DNA of 64,000 nucleotides from LMUY01 sp965276785. Lineage in GTDB: Bacteria > Pseudomonadota > Alphaproteobacteria > Acetobacterales > Acetobacteraceae. The notes under the pieces were generated by a model. The model saw only the letters and a list, made by a program, of their open reading frames with translations. It did not search any database and had not been told where the DNA came from. The translations under genes and the position numbers were made by a program. Every line of letters begins with the position of its first letter. Positions within the stretch are counted from its first letter, which is position 1. Of the stretch, positions 17,230 through 26,012 are shown one piece after another. The stretch covers positions 3,162,001 to 3,226,000 of the forward strand of contig OZ255629.1 in the NCBI GenBank assembly GCA_965276785.1, read 5' to 3'.

Positions 17230-18114
17230 ATGTATCTCAACAAATCGAACGACACGACCCCTGCCATCTCCGCCCTCGCTGGCAGGCTGACCGCCAACAC
17301 GATCACGACACGCGATGGCACGGTCCTCTACTACAAGGATTGGGGCAGCGGCCCGGCGGTTGTCTTCAGCCATGGCTATCCGCTGTCGTCGGACGCCTGG
17401 GAATATCAGATGATGTTCCTGTTGCAGCACGGTTTCCGCGTTATCGCGCATGATCGCCGCGGCTTCGGCCGCTCCAGCCAGCCCGGCCAGGGCTATGACT
17501 ATGATACTTTTGCCGACGATCTAGCCGCGCTGATCGATGCGCTCGACCTGAAAGACGTTACCCTTGTTGGCCATTCCATGGGCGGAGGAGAAATCGCCCG
17601 ATACATCGCCCGCTATGGTGAACAGCGCGTATCGAAGGCCGTCTTCGTTGCTTCCGTCACGCCCTTCCTGTTGCGCACCGAGACAAACCCGCACGGGGCG
17701 CCAGCGGAGGTCTTCGCCGAGATGCGGGCGGCTGTCCAGGCGGACCGGTCGCAATGGACCAAGGATGTCACGACGCCGTACTATAGCTACAACCGTGCTG
17801 GCGCCAAAGTATCCGAGGGCGTGCGGGAGGACTATTGGCGTCAAGGAATGGCGACGGGCATCCTGGCGGCTCACTATGCTATCACCGCCTTCTCCGAGAC
17901 CGACTTCCGGGAAGATTTGGCAAAGATCAACGTGCCGACATTGGTCGTGCACGGAACTGACGACCAGATCGTTCCAATCGAAATCTCCGGCAACTTGATG
18001 GCGAGCATCGTCAAGCACGCACAGATCGCTGTGTACGACGGCGGCTCGCACGGCCTGCTCATCACGCAGAAAGATCGACTGAACGCCGATCTGCTCGCCT
18101 TTCTCCAGACTTAA
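17230..18114 (+). CDS. Alpha/beta hydrolase, chloroperoxidase-like
   Basis: A 294-residue alpha/beta hydrolase of the cofactor-free haloperoxidase/esterase group. HGYPLSSDAWEYQM forms the oxyanion region, GHSMGGGEIARYIARYG holds the nucleophile Ser, GTDDQIVPIEISG the Asp, and DGGSHGLLITQ the His. The segment TPFLLRTETNPHGAP is characteristic of this group. The start ATG 17230 gives MYLNKSNDTTP; an upstream codon at 17188 is possible. It diverges from the GlxA-type regulator and precedes emrAB, separated by a hairpin. It could detoxify esters or perform perhydrolysis. Confidence 0.87.
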   Translation: MYLNKSNDTTPAISALAGRLTANTITTRDGTVLYYKDWGSGPAVVFSHGYPLSSDAWEYQMMFLLQHGFRVIAHDRRGFGRSSQPGQGYDYDTFADDLAALIDALDLKDVTLVGHSMGGGEIARYIARYGEQRVSKAVFVASVTPFLLRTETNPHGAPAEVFAEMRAAVQADRSQWTKDVTTPYYSYNRAGAKVSEGVREDYWRQGMATGILAAHYAITAFSETDFREDLAKINVPTLVVHGTDDQIVPIEISGNLMASIVKHAQIAVYDGGSHGLLITQKDRLNADLLAFLQT

Positions 18115-18119
18115 GCATC

Positions 18120-18157
18120 GCTGCTGAGCTGGGCAGCCGCTCATGTAGCTCAGCAGC
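18120..18157 (+). terminator. Hairpin downstream of hydrolase gene
   Basis: An 11-bp perfect inverted repeat, GCTGCTGAGCT (18120-18130) and its complement (18147-18157), with a 16-base loop, starting 5 bases after the hydrolase stop. No T-run follows, so it may act as an RNA 3-prime end stabiliser or a weak terminator rather than a classical intrinsic terminator. Confidence 0.4.
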
Positions 18158-18322
18158 ATCCTGACCCGAGCGGTCCGCATTGGTCCCCCGCGGGTCAGAC
18201 AGCTGGTCTTCTGCGGCGTGCTGTGCGCTTGACGCCTCTGCCGAGGCCTCAGACAGCGAAGGGCGGCGACCGGATGGCTGTCATGTGTGGCGAACTCAAA
18301 AAGAACAACAGGTTGAAGTGTG

Positions 18323-19594
18323 ATGGACAACAATCAGACTGATTTTACGCATGATGTCGGCGATAGCCTATCACCCTTCAGGGATCAATCATTTAGGGCC
18401 CGTGCCGAGTTCCCTTCGGTAACAGCAGATGCGTCGCATCTGCTGCAGCCGCCGCCGGCCCTTGATCGGCATACCGACTATCTGGCCACATCGGGTCAGC
18501 CGCAAACAGAGCCAGCCATACGCAACAGGCATATCCTACGGCGCGTTACTCTCTCCCTTGGCGGTCTCGCCGCCATTGCGGGAAGCTTCTATTTCGGCCG
18601 GGAGTACTGGCTGGTCGGCCGTTTTCATGTTTCAACCGACGACGCCTACGTTCAGGCCGACACCATTACGATCGCGCCGAAAGTGCCGGGCTATCTGGTG
18701 CAGGTGCTCATTGGCGACAATGAGCCGGTGAAGGCGGGTCAGGTACTCGCCCGGATCGACGCGCGCGATTACACTGTCGCGCTTGATCAGGTGCGGGCCG
18801 ATGTGAGTGCTGCCGCCGCGGCGATCACGAGTAAGCAGGCGGCCATCGACGCCCAGCAGTCGAATGTCGAGTCCGCCAAGGCCACAATCGCGGTTGATCG
18901 TTCCAACCAGGTCTTTACGGATCAGGAAAGCCGACGCTACGCCTACCTGGCAACAACCGGCTTCGGCTCACTCCAGAACGCCCAGCAAACGGCATCACGG
19001 ACCGCCGCGTCGCTGGCCGGCATTCAGCGTGACGAGGCGGCGCTGGCTTCCGCGGCAACGCAGGTCAGCGTGCAGCGGGCGGAGCTTGCCCAGGCGCGTG
19101 CCGCCCTCGCCCATAGCCAGGCGGCGCAAGACCAGGCGGCGCTCAACCTTGGCTACGCCACTATAATCTCGCCCGCGGACGGGACGGTGGGCAACCGGAC
19201 CTTGCGTGTCGGCCAATACGTCCAAGCCGGGACAGAGCTGATGTCGGTCGTACCGACCGCAGCCATCTACGTCGTGGCCAACTTCAAGGAAACGCAGCTT
19301 ACGGACGTTCGTCGGGGTCAGCCGGTCAGGATAAAGGTCGATATGTTTCCGGCTCGGATCTATCACGGGCGGGTGGATAGTCTGGCGCCGGCCAGCGGCC
19401 AAACTTTTGCGCTGCTGCCACCCGACAACGCAACCGGAAACTTCACCAAGGTCGTCCAGCGCATCCCCGTCAGGATCACGCTTGATCCACACGACGCAGG
19501 CTTGGAGGACCTCAGGCCCGGCATGTCGGTGACCCCCGCCATCGACACCAAACCCGGCGCCGGAGCAGGCACAGCGAAGGATGCGGCGTCATGA
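18323..19594 (+). CDS. emrA: EmrA-type membrane fusion protein
   Basis: A 423-residue periplasmic adaptor of the HlyD/EmrA family. A cytoplasmic N-terminal tail of about 75 residues precedes one membrane anchor (about residues 75-95, LSLGGLAAIAGSFYFG). Then come the lipoyl/barrel-sandwich halves (VSTDDAYVQADTITIAPKV and LGYATIISPADGTVGNRTLRVGQYVQAG), around a long alpha-helical hairpin rich in Ala and Gln. The N-terminal tail is longer than usual for EmrA. ATG 18323 follows a GTG at 18320, and either could start. Its stop overlaps emrB (ATGA), so the two subunits are co-translated. Confidence 0.92.
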   Translation: MDNNQTDFTHDVGDSLSPFRDQSFRARAEFPSVTADASHLLQPPPALDRHTDYLATSGQPQTEPAIRNRHILRRVTLSLGGLAAIAGSFYFGREYWLVGRFHVSTDDAYVQADTITIAPKVPGYLVQVLIGDNEPVKAGQVLARIDARDYTVALDQVRADVSAAAAAITSKQAAIDAQQSNVESAKATIAVDRSNQVFTDQESRRYAYLATTGFGSLQNAQQTASRTAASLAGIQRDEAALASAATQVSVQRAELAQARAALAHSQAAQDQAALNLGYATIISPADGTVGNRTLRVGQYVQAGTELMSVVPTAAIYVVANFKETQLTDVRRGQPVRIKVDMFPARIYHGRVDSLAPASGQTFALLPPDNATGNFTKVVQRIPVRITLDPHDAGLEDLRPGMSVTPAIDTKPGAGAGTAKDAAS

Positions 19595-21156
19595 GCCCCG
19601 CGCCGTCGCCGGGTGCGAGCACGAGAGACTGGATCGCCGTGCTCGCGTGCATGATCGGCGCCTTTATGGCAATCCTGAATATCCAGATCACCAACGCATC
19701 GCTGCTCGACATCGAGGGGGGCATCGGCACGGGCGTCGACAATGGCGCCTGGATCTCGACCTCCTACCTGATCGGCGAGATCGTGGTCATCCCGCTGACC
19801 GATTACCTGAGCCGGGTGTTCTCCTTCCGGCGCTATCTGCTGGTGAACGCAATTATGTTCCCGCTGTTCTCAATCGGCTGCGCCTTCACCCATGATCTCG
19901 GGTCCATGATCGTTATGCGCGCCCTTCAGGGCTTCGCCGGCGGCATCCTGATCCCGATGGCGTTCACCGTGGTGCTGACCAAGCTGCCCAAGCGGCAACA
20001 GCCGATCGGCCTGGCGCTGTTCGCGCTGTCCGTGACCTTCGCCCCCGCAATCGGGCCGACCATCGGCGGCTATCTAACCGAGACCTATGGCTGGCAGACG
20101 ATCTTCTTTATCAACGCGGTGCCGAGCGCCATTATGGTCGTGGCCCTCGCATTGACGCTGGAACGCCAGCCGATGCAGCTTGGCCTGCTCCGGGAGGGCG
20201 ACTGGGCTGGCATCGTCACGATGGCAATCGGTCTGGCCGCCTTCCAGACCGTGCTGGAGGAGGGCAACAAGGACGACTGGTTCGCCTCGCCCTTCATCCT
20301 GCGTCTTGCGGTTGTCGCGGCCGTGTTCCTTGGCGCCTTCATCTGGATCGAGCTAACGGTCAAGAAACCTCTCGTGAGCCTGCGGCTACTCATCCGGCGC
20401 AATTTCGGCATTGGCGTCATCGCCAATGTGCTGGTCGGCTTCGCGCTGTTCGGGACCGTCTACATCCTGCCGCAATACCTGGCCCAGGTGCAGCGCTACA
20501 ACGCCGAGCAGATCGGCAACGTCCTGGCCTGGACCGGCCTGCCGCAATTGCTGCTGATCCCGCTCGTCCCATGGCTGATGAAGCGCTTCGACGTCCGCTA
20601 CGTCGGCGCCCTCGGTATCAGCATCTTCGCCGTAAGCTGCTTCATGAACACCACCTTGTCGCCCGACACGTCCGGTGACCAGTTCTGGATGCCCAACATC
20701 GTGCGGGCGATTGGTCAAGCGCTTGTGCTCACGCCCATCAGTGCGATCACCACCGCCGGCCTTGCCGCAAGCGAAGCTGGTGCCGCGTCCGGCTTGTCGA
20801 ACATGCTGCGCAATCTTGGGGGCGCCGTCGGAACGGCGACGCTCGCGACGATCCTGACCAAGCGCGAACAGTTCCACTCCAACATCATCGGCCAGGCGGT
20901 GACGCTATCTCGCGACGAGGTGCGTCAGCGTCTCGCCACAATGGCTGGCTACTTCACGTCGCACGGAGTCACAGACCCAGCCCTGGCGACGCACAAGGCG
21001 ATCGTCGCCCTGGGTGGCGTCGTCCGGCGACAGGCTCTGATCATGGGGTTTAGCGACACCTTCGCTGTGATTGCCGTACTGCTTAGCGTTGCCGCCATCG
21101 CGCTGCTGTTCGCTCGCAAAGCAACAGGAGGTGGCAGTGGGACGGTTGCGCATTGA
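19591..21156 (+). CDS. emrB: EmrB/QacA-type drug:proton antiporter (DHA2, 14 TM)
   Basis: A 521-residue MFS exporter of the DHA2 group. The N-terminus has MIGAFMAILNIQITNASLLDIEGG and WISTSYLIGEIVVIPLTDYLSRVFSFRRYLL, matching motifs D1 and A of EmrB. Motif C follows as SVTFAPAIGPTIGGYLTETYGWQTIFFINAVP. About 14 hydrophobic segments are visible. With EmrA and a TolC-type outer membrane channel encoded elsewhere, it expels hydrophobic toxicants. The 4-bp overlap with emrA implies fixed subunit ratio. The upstream GlxA-like gene or nearby TetR genes may regulate it; no own regulator is fused to the operon. Confidence 0.93.
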   Translation: MSPAPSPGASTRDWIAVLACMIGAFMAILNIQITNASLLDIEGGIGTGVDNGAWISTSYLIGEIVVIPLTDYLSRVFSFRRYLLVNAIMFPLFSIGCAFTHDLGSMIVMRALQGFAGGILIPMAFTVVLTKLPKRQQPIGLALFALSVTFAPAIGPTIGGYLTETYGWQTIFFINAVPSAIMVVALALTLERQPMQLGLLREGDWAGIVTMAIGLAAFQTVLEEGNKDDWFASPFILRLAVVAAVFLGAFIWIELTVKKPLVSLRLLIRRNFGIGVIANVLVGFALFGTVYILPQYLAQVQRYNAEQIGNVLAWTGLPQLLLIPLVPWLMKRFDVRYVGALGISIFAVSCFMNTTLSPDTSGDQFWMPNIVRAIGQALVLTPISAITTAGLAASEAGAASGLSNMLRNLGGAVGTATLATILTKREQFHSNIIGQAVTLSRDEVRQRLATMAGYFTSHGVTDPALATHKAIVALGGVVRRQALIMGFSDTFAVIAVLLSVAAIALLFARKATGGGSGTVAH

Positions 21157-21238
21157 TCGGGCGGATACAAGCCGCCTTTCCAAACTCAAAGGAGCCGTAA
21201 ACTTGTCCCAATGGGCTTTGTGCAGGCGGGCACTGACA

Positions 21239-21565
21239 TCATCCGATCTCCAGGCGGCCAATCCCATCCGAAGAAAGGGTGAAGCCGTAGCGCAACGTCG
21301 CCGGGCTGCCCGGGAAATTGCCCGATACCAGGCCAGACACAATTGTCCTGCCGTTAAGTTCCTCGGCCTCCTGCGGTTCAATCGTCACACAGTATTTCCG
21401 CGTCGTCTCGACTAGCCATGCGCGAATGGCGACATGGCCCCCATGCTCCTCGCCTTCGTCAAGCACACTCGCTTCAGCAGCGAACGGCATCAGCATGGCG
21501 TCTATATCGTGCCTATTGATGGCCAGGAAATAGGCGAGTAGGGGTGCTGGGAGCCGGATGGTCAT
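21239..21565 (-). CDS. Small NTF2/SnoaL-like protein
   Basis: A 108-residue protein with the short NTF2-like pattern: LLAYFLAINRHDIDAMLMPFAAEASVLDEGEEHGGHVAIRAWLVETTRK, then VSGLVSGNFPGSPATLRYGFTLSSDGIGRLEIG. ATG 21565 follows AAGGAT and gives the family-like MTIRLPAPLLAYF; a longer frame to 21649 adds 28 unlikely residues. It lies 86 bp downstream of the RclA-like flavoprotein gene on the same strand, and may be part of that oxidative-stress unit. Function unknown. Confidence 0.78.
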   Translation of the reverse strand: MTIRLPAPLLAYFLAINRHDIDAMLMPFAAEASVLDEGEEHGGHVAIRAWLVETTRKYCVTIEPQEAEELNGRTIVSGLVSGNFPGSPATLRYGFTLSSDGIGRLEIG

Positions 21566-21651
21566 GGTATTATCCTTACAGGCGTGGACGTGCAACGCGG
21601 GATCGGGCCACCGAGCTGACTTTTGCCGTGAAAGCGGCCAAACGGGCATCG

Positions 21652-23127
21652 TTACTTGGCCGCTAACGCCTCGATTGAAGCCACCTCGAAAGCTGATTGC
21701 TCTTTCGTGGAAGGGACCTTGGCGAACAGCATGCCGAGCCCTTCTGCCATCGTGGGATGGGCCAGGATGCCGTCGCGCAATGCCGTGTAGGGCAGGCCGC
21801 CCAGCATCGCCAGCTGCACTGCCGCCATGACCTCGCCTGCCTGCGCACCCAGCATGGCGAAGCCGAGAATTTGGTCGTCCTTTACCGCCACCAGCGCTTT
21901 CATAAAGCCCGTCCGCTCGCCGAGCGTGCGCGCGCGAGGGATCGGGTCTATCGGCATCGTTGCTAACCGGTAGGGGATGCCGGCTTGGCGCGCCTCCGTT
22001 TCGCTCAGCCCAACGCGAGCGAATTCGGGATTGATGAAGACCACGTAGGGGACCATCCGCCCGACTGTCGTGCGGTTCGCGCCTACGATGCCGCTCTTCG
22101 CCACGCGATAGTCATCGAGCGAGACGTGCGTGAACATAGGGCTGCCGGCAACCTCGCCCATCGCCCAGACGCCGGGCGCAGTGGTTTTCAGTGTTTCGTC
22201 CACTCGAACATAGCCGCGCTCGGTCAGCTCGATCCCGGCGATGTCGAGCCCGATTCCGGCCGTCATCGGTGTTCGCCCTGCCGCGACCAACACGTGCGAG
22301 CCGGAAAAGCTGCGGCCGTCCTCCAGGCGAAGTGTCGCGCCGGTCCCGGAGTGGCCCGAAACCTCAGCGATCCGGGCCTCCAGCGCGAGCTCGATCGCGT
22401 CTGTCCTGAACAACTCGGCGATCGCCGCCGCGACATCCGCGTCTTCGCGCGCCGCGAGCTGACGGCCCGCTTCAATGACCACGACCTCGCTGCCGAGGTG
22501 GCGAAAGGCCTGAGCCATCTCCATGCCGATGTAGCCGCCGCCGATCACCAGCAGCCGCGTGGGCAGCACGTCGAGCCTCAACGCCTCGACATGGGTAAGC
22601 GGATCCGCCTCGCGGAGGCCGGGGATGGACGGAATGGCGGCCTTCGTGCCGAGATTGAGGTAAATGCGATCACCGCTGATGTGCCTTGGACCTGCCTCGG
22701 TCTCGATCTCAATGACGCGCGGACCGACGAAGCGGCCCCAGCCGAGCAGCAGATCGAACCCGCTCGCCGCGAATGCCGCTCGGTTCATTGCGACCATACC
22801 GGCCACGACCTCCGCCGTATGTGCGGCAATGCGGCTCATATCGGCGGTGACGGGACCGGTGTGCGTGAGGCCCATCGCGTTGGCGCGCTGTGCCTGCTCG
22901 ACGAATTGGGCGCTGCGAACCAGCGCCTTGGTCGGAATGCAGGCAATGTTGATGCAGGACCCGCCGATCATGCCAGCCTCGATGACGGCAACGCGCTTTC
23001 CTGCGTTCGCCTGGTCCATCGCGAGTGTCTTGCCGGCCTTGCCACCGCCGAAAACGACGATGTCGTAGTGCTTGCTGGGCAAAGCGGCGGCGCTGGGCAC
23101 CGGGTCATTTGTCTTGTCGATGTACAT
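21652..23127 (-). CDS. Pyridine nucleotide-disulfide oxidoreductase, RclA-like
   Basis: A 491-residue flavoprotein of the glutathione reductase/mercuric reductase superfamily. FGGGKAGKTLAMDQANAGKRVAVIEAGMIGGSCINIACIPTKALV contains the FAD-binding GxGxxG-like loop and the redox pair Cys-x4-Cys. The NAD(P) site is VIGGGYIGMEMAQAFRHLGSEVVVIEAG, and the C-terminal dimer domain ends AHPTMAEGLG. GKAGKTLA in place of the usual GSGPAG is the pattern of RclA, which protects E. coli from hypochlorous acid and copper, so a role in reactive-chlorine or metal stress is plausible. It follows a disrupted MDR gene whose frame runs into its start. Confidence 0.87.
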   Translation of the reverse strand: MYIDKTNDPVPSAAALPSKHYDIVVFGGGKAGKTLAMDQANAGKRVAVIEAGMIGGSCINIACIPTKALVRSAQFVEQAQRANAMGLTHTGPVTADMSRIAAHTAEVVAGMVAMNRAAFAASGFDLLLGWGRFVGPRVIEIETEAGPRHISGDRIYLNLGTKAAIPSIPGLREADPLTHVEALRLDVLPTRLLVIGGGYIGMEMAQAFRHLGSEVVVIEAGRQLAAREDADVAAAIAELFRTDAIELALEARIAEVSGHSGTGATLRLEDGRSFSGSHVLVAAGRTPMTAGIGLDIAGIELTERGYVRVDETLKTTAPGVWAMGEVAGSPMFTHVSLDDYRVAKSGIVGANRTTVGRMVPYVVFINPEFARVGLSETEARQAGIPYRLATMPIDPIPRARTLGERTGFMKALVAVKDDQILGFAMLGAQAGEVMAAVQLAMLGGLPYTALRDGILAHPTMAEGLGMLFAKVPSTKEQSAFEVASIEALAAK

Positions 23128-24161
23128 AATGTTGTTCCATACGTTTGAGTGTTCCGGCGGCGTAACACGGCCGGAGCATGGGAATCGTCAACTACAGACC
23201 CGGTCAACCGGGACACATGATCATGGGCGTGATGGCGTACATGACGCTTTTCCTTGTTGCGACGATTGATCCAGCTGCGGCTCGGGGCTGGGAATGAGGC
23301 CGCCTGTGTCAGGCGCGGGATGAGCTTGCCCGCCTCGATCAACTCCGTCGCGTTGCTCAGGAGCGTGAACACGCCAGAGTAGGTGCCGGACCGGAACGAC
23401 AGCGGCGCCAAGGCATGCGTGCCCCAACCGAGTGCGCTCACCACCTGTCCAAATCGCCGAACCGACGCAAAGGAGGCATCCAACACCGCTCCGCCAACGG
23501 CATCGTAGACGAGATCGAAACCGCGGCCGCCGGTAAAAAGCTGGACCTGTTCGTCGGCAGCCACATCCCGGTCGATCGGCGTGGCGCCGTTGGCGCGCAG
23601 AGCGTCAGCCTTCGCCGCCCTGTCCGTGGCGAACACCTCGGCCCCAAAAGCGCGTGCGATCTGTATTGCCACATGCCCAACGCCTCCTCCGCCGACCTGA
23701 ATCAGCACCTTCTGCCCTGCCGTCACGTTTGCCCGATCGACCAAAGCCTCCCAGGCAGTGATCACTACCAAAGGCAACGCGGCCGCCTCGCGCATCGAGA
23801 GATTCGCCGGTTTGCGTGCCAGCAGGTGAGCATCGACGGCCGCGTATTCCGCAAGCGATCCTTGCACGCCGCCGACGCCGCCGGTCATTCCATACACTTC
23901 GTCGCCAAGCCGAAACCGGGTGACGCCAGCGCCCACCTGCTCGACTACGCCAGCCATGTCGATGCCGAGGATGCCGCGCAAGGGATGCCGCGCGTGGACG
24001 GCGCCCCCGGCCCGGATCTTGGTGTCAAGCGGGTTCACGCCACTGGCATGCACGCGCACCAGAACCTGGCCGCTGCCCGGCACCGGGCAAGCCACATCCG
24101 CCAGTCGAAATGGCGCGTTCTCGCCGTCTAGCATTGCTGCCTTCATGGTGTTCACGGTCAT
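22968..24161 (-). pseudogene. MDR-family NADP oxidoreductase with disrupted C-terminus
   Basis: The first ~270 residues are a good zinc-independent MDR reductase: MKAAMLDGENAPFRLADVACPVPGSGQVLVRVHASGVNPLDTKIR, ILGIDMAGVVEQVGAGVTRFRLGDEVYG, and IQVGGGGVGHVAIQIARAFGAEVFAT. After SGVFTLLSNATELIEAGKLIPRL the conserved final strand region (normally RPRxFxLxxxxxAH then GKxVVxI) is missing. The frame continues as Arg/Thr-rich sequence through the next gene, overlapping it by 160 bp. A frameshift or deletion near 23280 is likely; an adjacent frame gives only a short tail ending near 23217. Probably inactive or partly active. Confidence 0.75.
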
Positions 24162-24211
24162 GGGCTTGATCCTGATGCCGTCGTTTGGCGCGCTATCGAT
24201 TCCAAAAGTCT

Positions 24212-24595
24212 CTAGTTCACGAGCGACGCCTCACCATTGCCGAAGGACCAGTCATCGGCATTTACTGGTATCAAACTGATAACGACATCTTCCCGCCGCA
24301 CCCCGAGCCGGTAATGCAGCGAGTCTGTGACCTGCCTATAGAAGCCGCGCTTCTGTTCGAGGGACCGGCCCGAAACCAGGGTGAGCTGGATGAAGATGCA
24401 GCCCGCCGAGCGATGGATGCCGAGGAACTCCGGATCGAAGACGAAGTCCGAGGGGTCGTGCTCGGCGATCACTTGAAAGCGGTCGCCTGCTGGTGCCTTC
24501 AGCACATCGATCATGGCCTGATACACCACGTCACCAACCCCCTGCCGGAACTCGGTAGACTTGCCTTTGATCATGTCGATGCGCGCGAGCGGCAT
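24212..24595 (-). CDS. Tautomerase-superfamily protein
   Basis: A 127-residue protein starting MPLARIDMIKGKSTEF, so Pro1 after Met removal can act as the general base, as in 4-oxalocrotonate tautomerase and malonate semialdehyde decarboxylase relatives. Length is twice that of 4-OT, and LGVRREDVVISLIPVNADDWSFGNG is the usual C-terminal region of the tautomerase_2-type group. Substrate unknown; these enzymes interconvert keto and enol forms of small acids or dehalogenate. It follows the SLAC1-like gene by about 70 bp on the same strand and may share its promoter. Confidence 0.85.
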   Translation of the reverse strand: MPLARIDMIKGKSTEFRQGVGDVVYQAMIDVLKAPAGDRFQVIAEHDPSDFVFDPEFLGIHRSAGCIFIQLTLVSGRSLEQKRGFYRQVTDSLHYRLGVRREDVVISLIPVNADDWSFGNGEASLVN

Positions 24596-24664
24596 ATGCT
24601 ATTCCTTGATCGGTCACTGATGGACAGGGTGATGCGGCCCCGCTCTATGGCGCCAGGCTGGTCG

Positions 24665-25663
24665 TTATGCGCTCAATGTCCGCAGCTCGCCGCGCGCGAG
24701 CCCCACCAGGGTACGCAGCAGCAACCCGGCGATGGTGACGGTCGCAAGCCCCAGCAGTGCCCATGCGATCACGTCAGTGAAGGCTCCCGGTTCGGCCGCG
24801 GCGAACTTCAGGGCGGCGATGGCACAGACGGCAAGCGGGAAACTGACCGCCCACCACGAAACGCGGAACGGGCAGCAATGCGCGAGGCTGCGAAGGCGGT
24901 TGAGCAGCACGGCCAGCATGAACAGCGTCAGCACGTAAAGCGACTCGGCGAACAGATCGACCTGCCCAGTCGTTGCCACGTAGGTAGAGAAGCCGACCGC
25001 GAACGGCGCGACCAGGATCAGCAACGATGGCTGAAGCGCGTCCGGCATCGGCGGCTCGAACACCAGCCGCGAGAGGATCAGCGTAAAGAGTGGAATGGCG
25101 AAGAACAGGCCGACCGCTAGGCCCAGCACCATCACGCCGTGCATCGGCGGCAGGCCGAGGCCAGGCAGTGCCAATGGCACGTCCAGCAGCCCGACGACCG
25201 GGATGATCCAAGCCGGCGTGGCGTGGGCGATCAGCTGCCGGTCACTCATCCAGCGGCTGACGATCAGCCAGGCAAACACCACCATGCCGATTGCGCCGAC
25301 GCCCCACATGATTCGCGCGGCCAGCAGGTTGAACGGCGCCAGCAGGATCGGCAGCAGCAGCAGGCTAATCAAGATTGTACCGAACAGGTTGCCGGCAATC
25401 GGATGACGAAACTCAGCCAGCACGGCACGAGGCGCCGTCGCAAGCTTCACCAGATATCCGCATGTCATTAGGATGAACGCAGCAGCCGCGACGACGGCCA
25501 CCCCTTCGGCCGCCCAGCTCGGCACGCCGTATCGCACATGGGCCAGGCGCCATGCGACGGAGAGCCCGGTCAGGCCCATGACGGAGCCGAAAAGGCCAAC
25601 GGGAAGGTAGCCGAACTGCCATTTTGCCGGCATCTGCGTCGAACTGAGGGTGGCGGCGCTCAT
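24665..25663 (-). CDS. SLAC1/TehA-family anion channel-like protein
   Basis: A 332-residue membrane protein with about ten hydrophobic segments. MPAKWQFGYLPVGLFGSVMGLTGLSVAWRLA is the typical start of bacterial TehA-like SLAC1 homologues, and HPIAGNLFGTILISLLLLP and ATPAWIIPVVGLLDVPLALP fit the family repeat pattern. TehA homologues conduct small anions and can give tellurite resistance when overexpressed. The start ATG 25663 overlaps the stop of an upstream SDR fragment (ATGA), so the fragment may once have been the leading gene of the unit. Confidence 0.87.
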   Translation of the reverse strand: MSAATLSSTQMPAKWQFGYLPVGLFGSVMGLTGLSVAWRLAHVRYGVPSWAAEGVAVVAAAAFILMTCGYLVKLATAPRAVLAEFRHPIAGNLFGTILISLLLLPILLAPFNLLAARIMWGVGAIGMVVFAWLIVSRWMSDRQLIAHATPAWIIPVVGLLDVPLALPGLGLPPMHGVMVLGLAVGLFFAIPLFTLILSRLVFEPPMPDALQPSLLILVAPFAVGFSTYVATTGQVDLFAESLYVLTLFMLAVLLNRLRSLAHCCPFRVSWWAVSFPLAVCAIAALKFAAAEPGAFTDVIAWALLGLATVTIAGLLLRTLVGLARGELRTLSA

Positions 25664-25911
25664 GGCTGAACGGCTTCCATGACCAGGCGCTGCGCCGGGT
25701 CCAAACTGTGTGCGAGGTGGTCGCTTCGTCGATAAGGGGAGCTGGCCTGGAACTCGGCGGAGAGACCGAGGTTGGTGCGATAGTCCAGGTTGGTGGCGAA
25801 GACCTCCGGCAGCCCACCCTCGGTCTCAACCCGCTTCGGCTCACGATAGCCGATGCCGGCGTTGTGGATCACCGCGTGGAATTTGCGACCCTGCGCGCCG
25901 GCGATGGTCAT
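25660..25911 (-). pseudogene. SDR gene fragment upstream of SLAC1-like gene
   Basis: The segment GRKFHAVIHNAGIGYREP, KRVETEGGLPEVFATNL is the middle of a classical SDR (NAG motif). It lacks the preceding Rossmann motif and the YxxxK helix, and the remaining sequence to the stop at 25660 does not resemble the family. An internal deletion of both ends is the simplest reading. Its stop overlaps the start of the SLAC1-like gene, so translation coupling may still serve that gene. The divergent LysR gene at 26013 was probably its regulator. Confidence 0.65.
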
Positions 25912-26012
25912 GAGCGGTCCTTCTGCTGGGAGCGGAGTGACCATGCGCCTTGACGAGACTTGCGCAGCACGCGCTCTTGTCACTCCCAGCATGACGGAGG
26001 TGCGGGCTTAGC

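Noticed and set aside
21985..23148. 387-residue plus-strand frame
   Set aside because: Antisense to the RclA-like flavoprotein, whose FAD and Cys-x4-Cys motifs are clear.
24185..25120. 311-residue plus-strand frame
   Set aside because: Antisense to the tautomerase and SLAC1-like genes; low-complexity Arg/Gln content.
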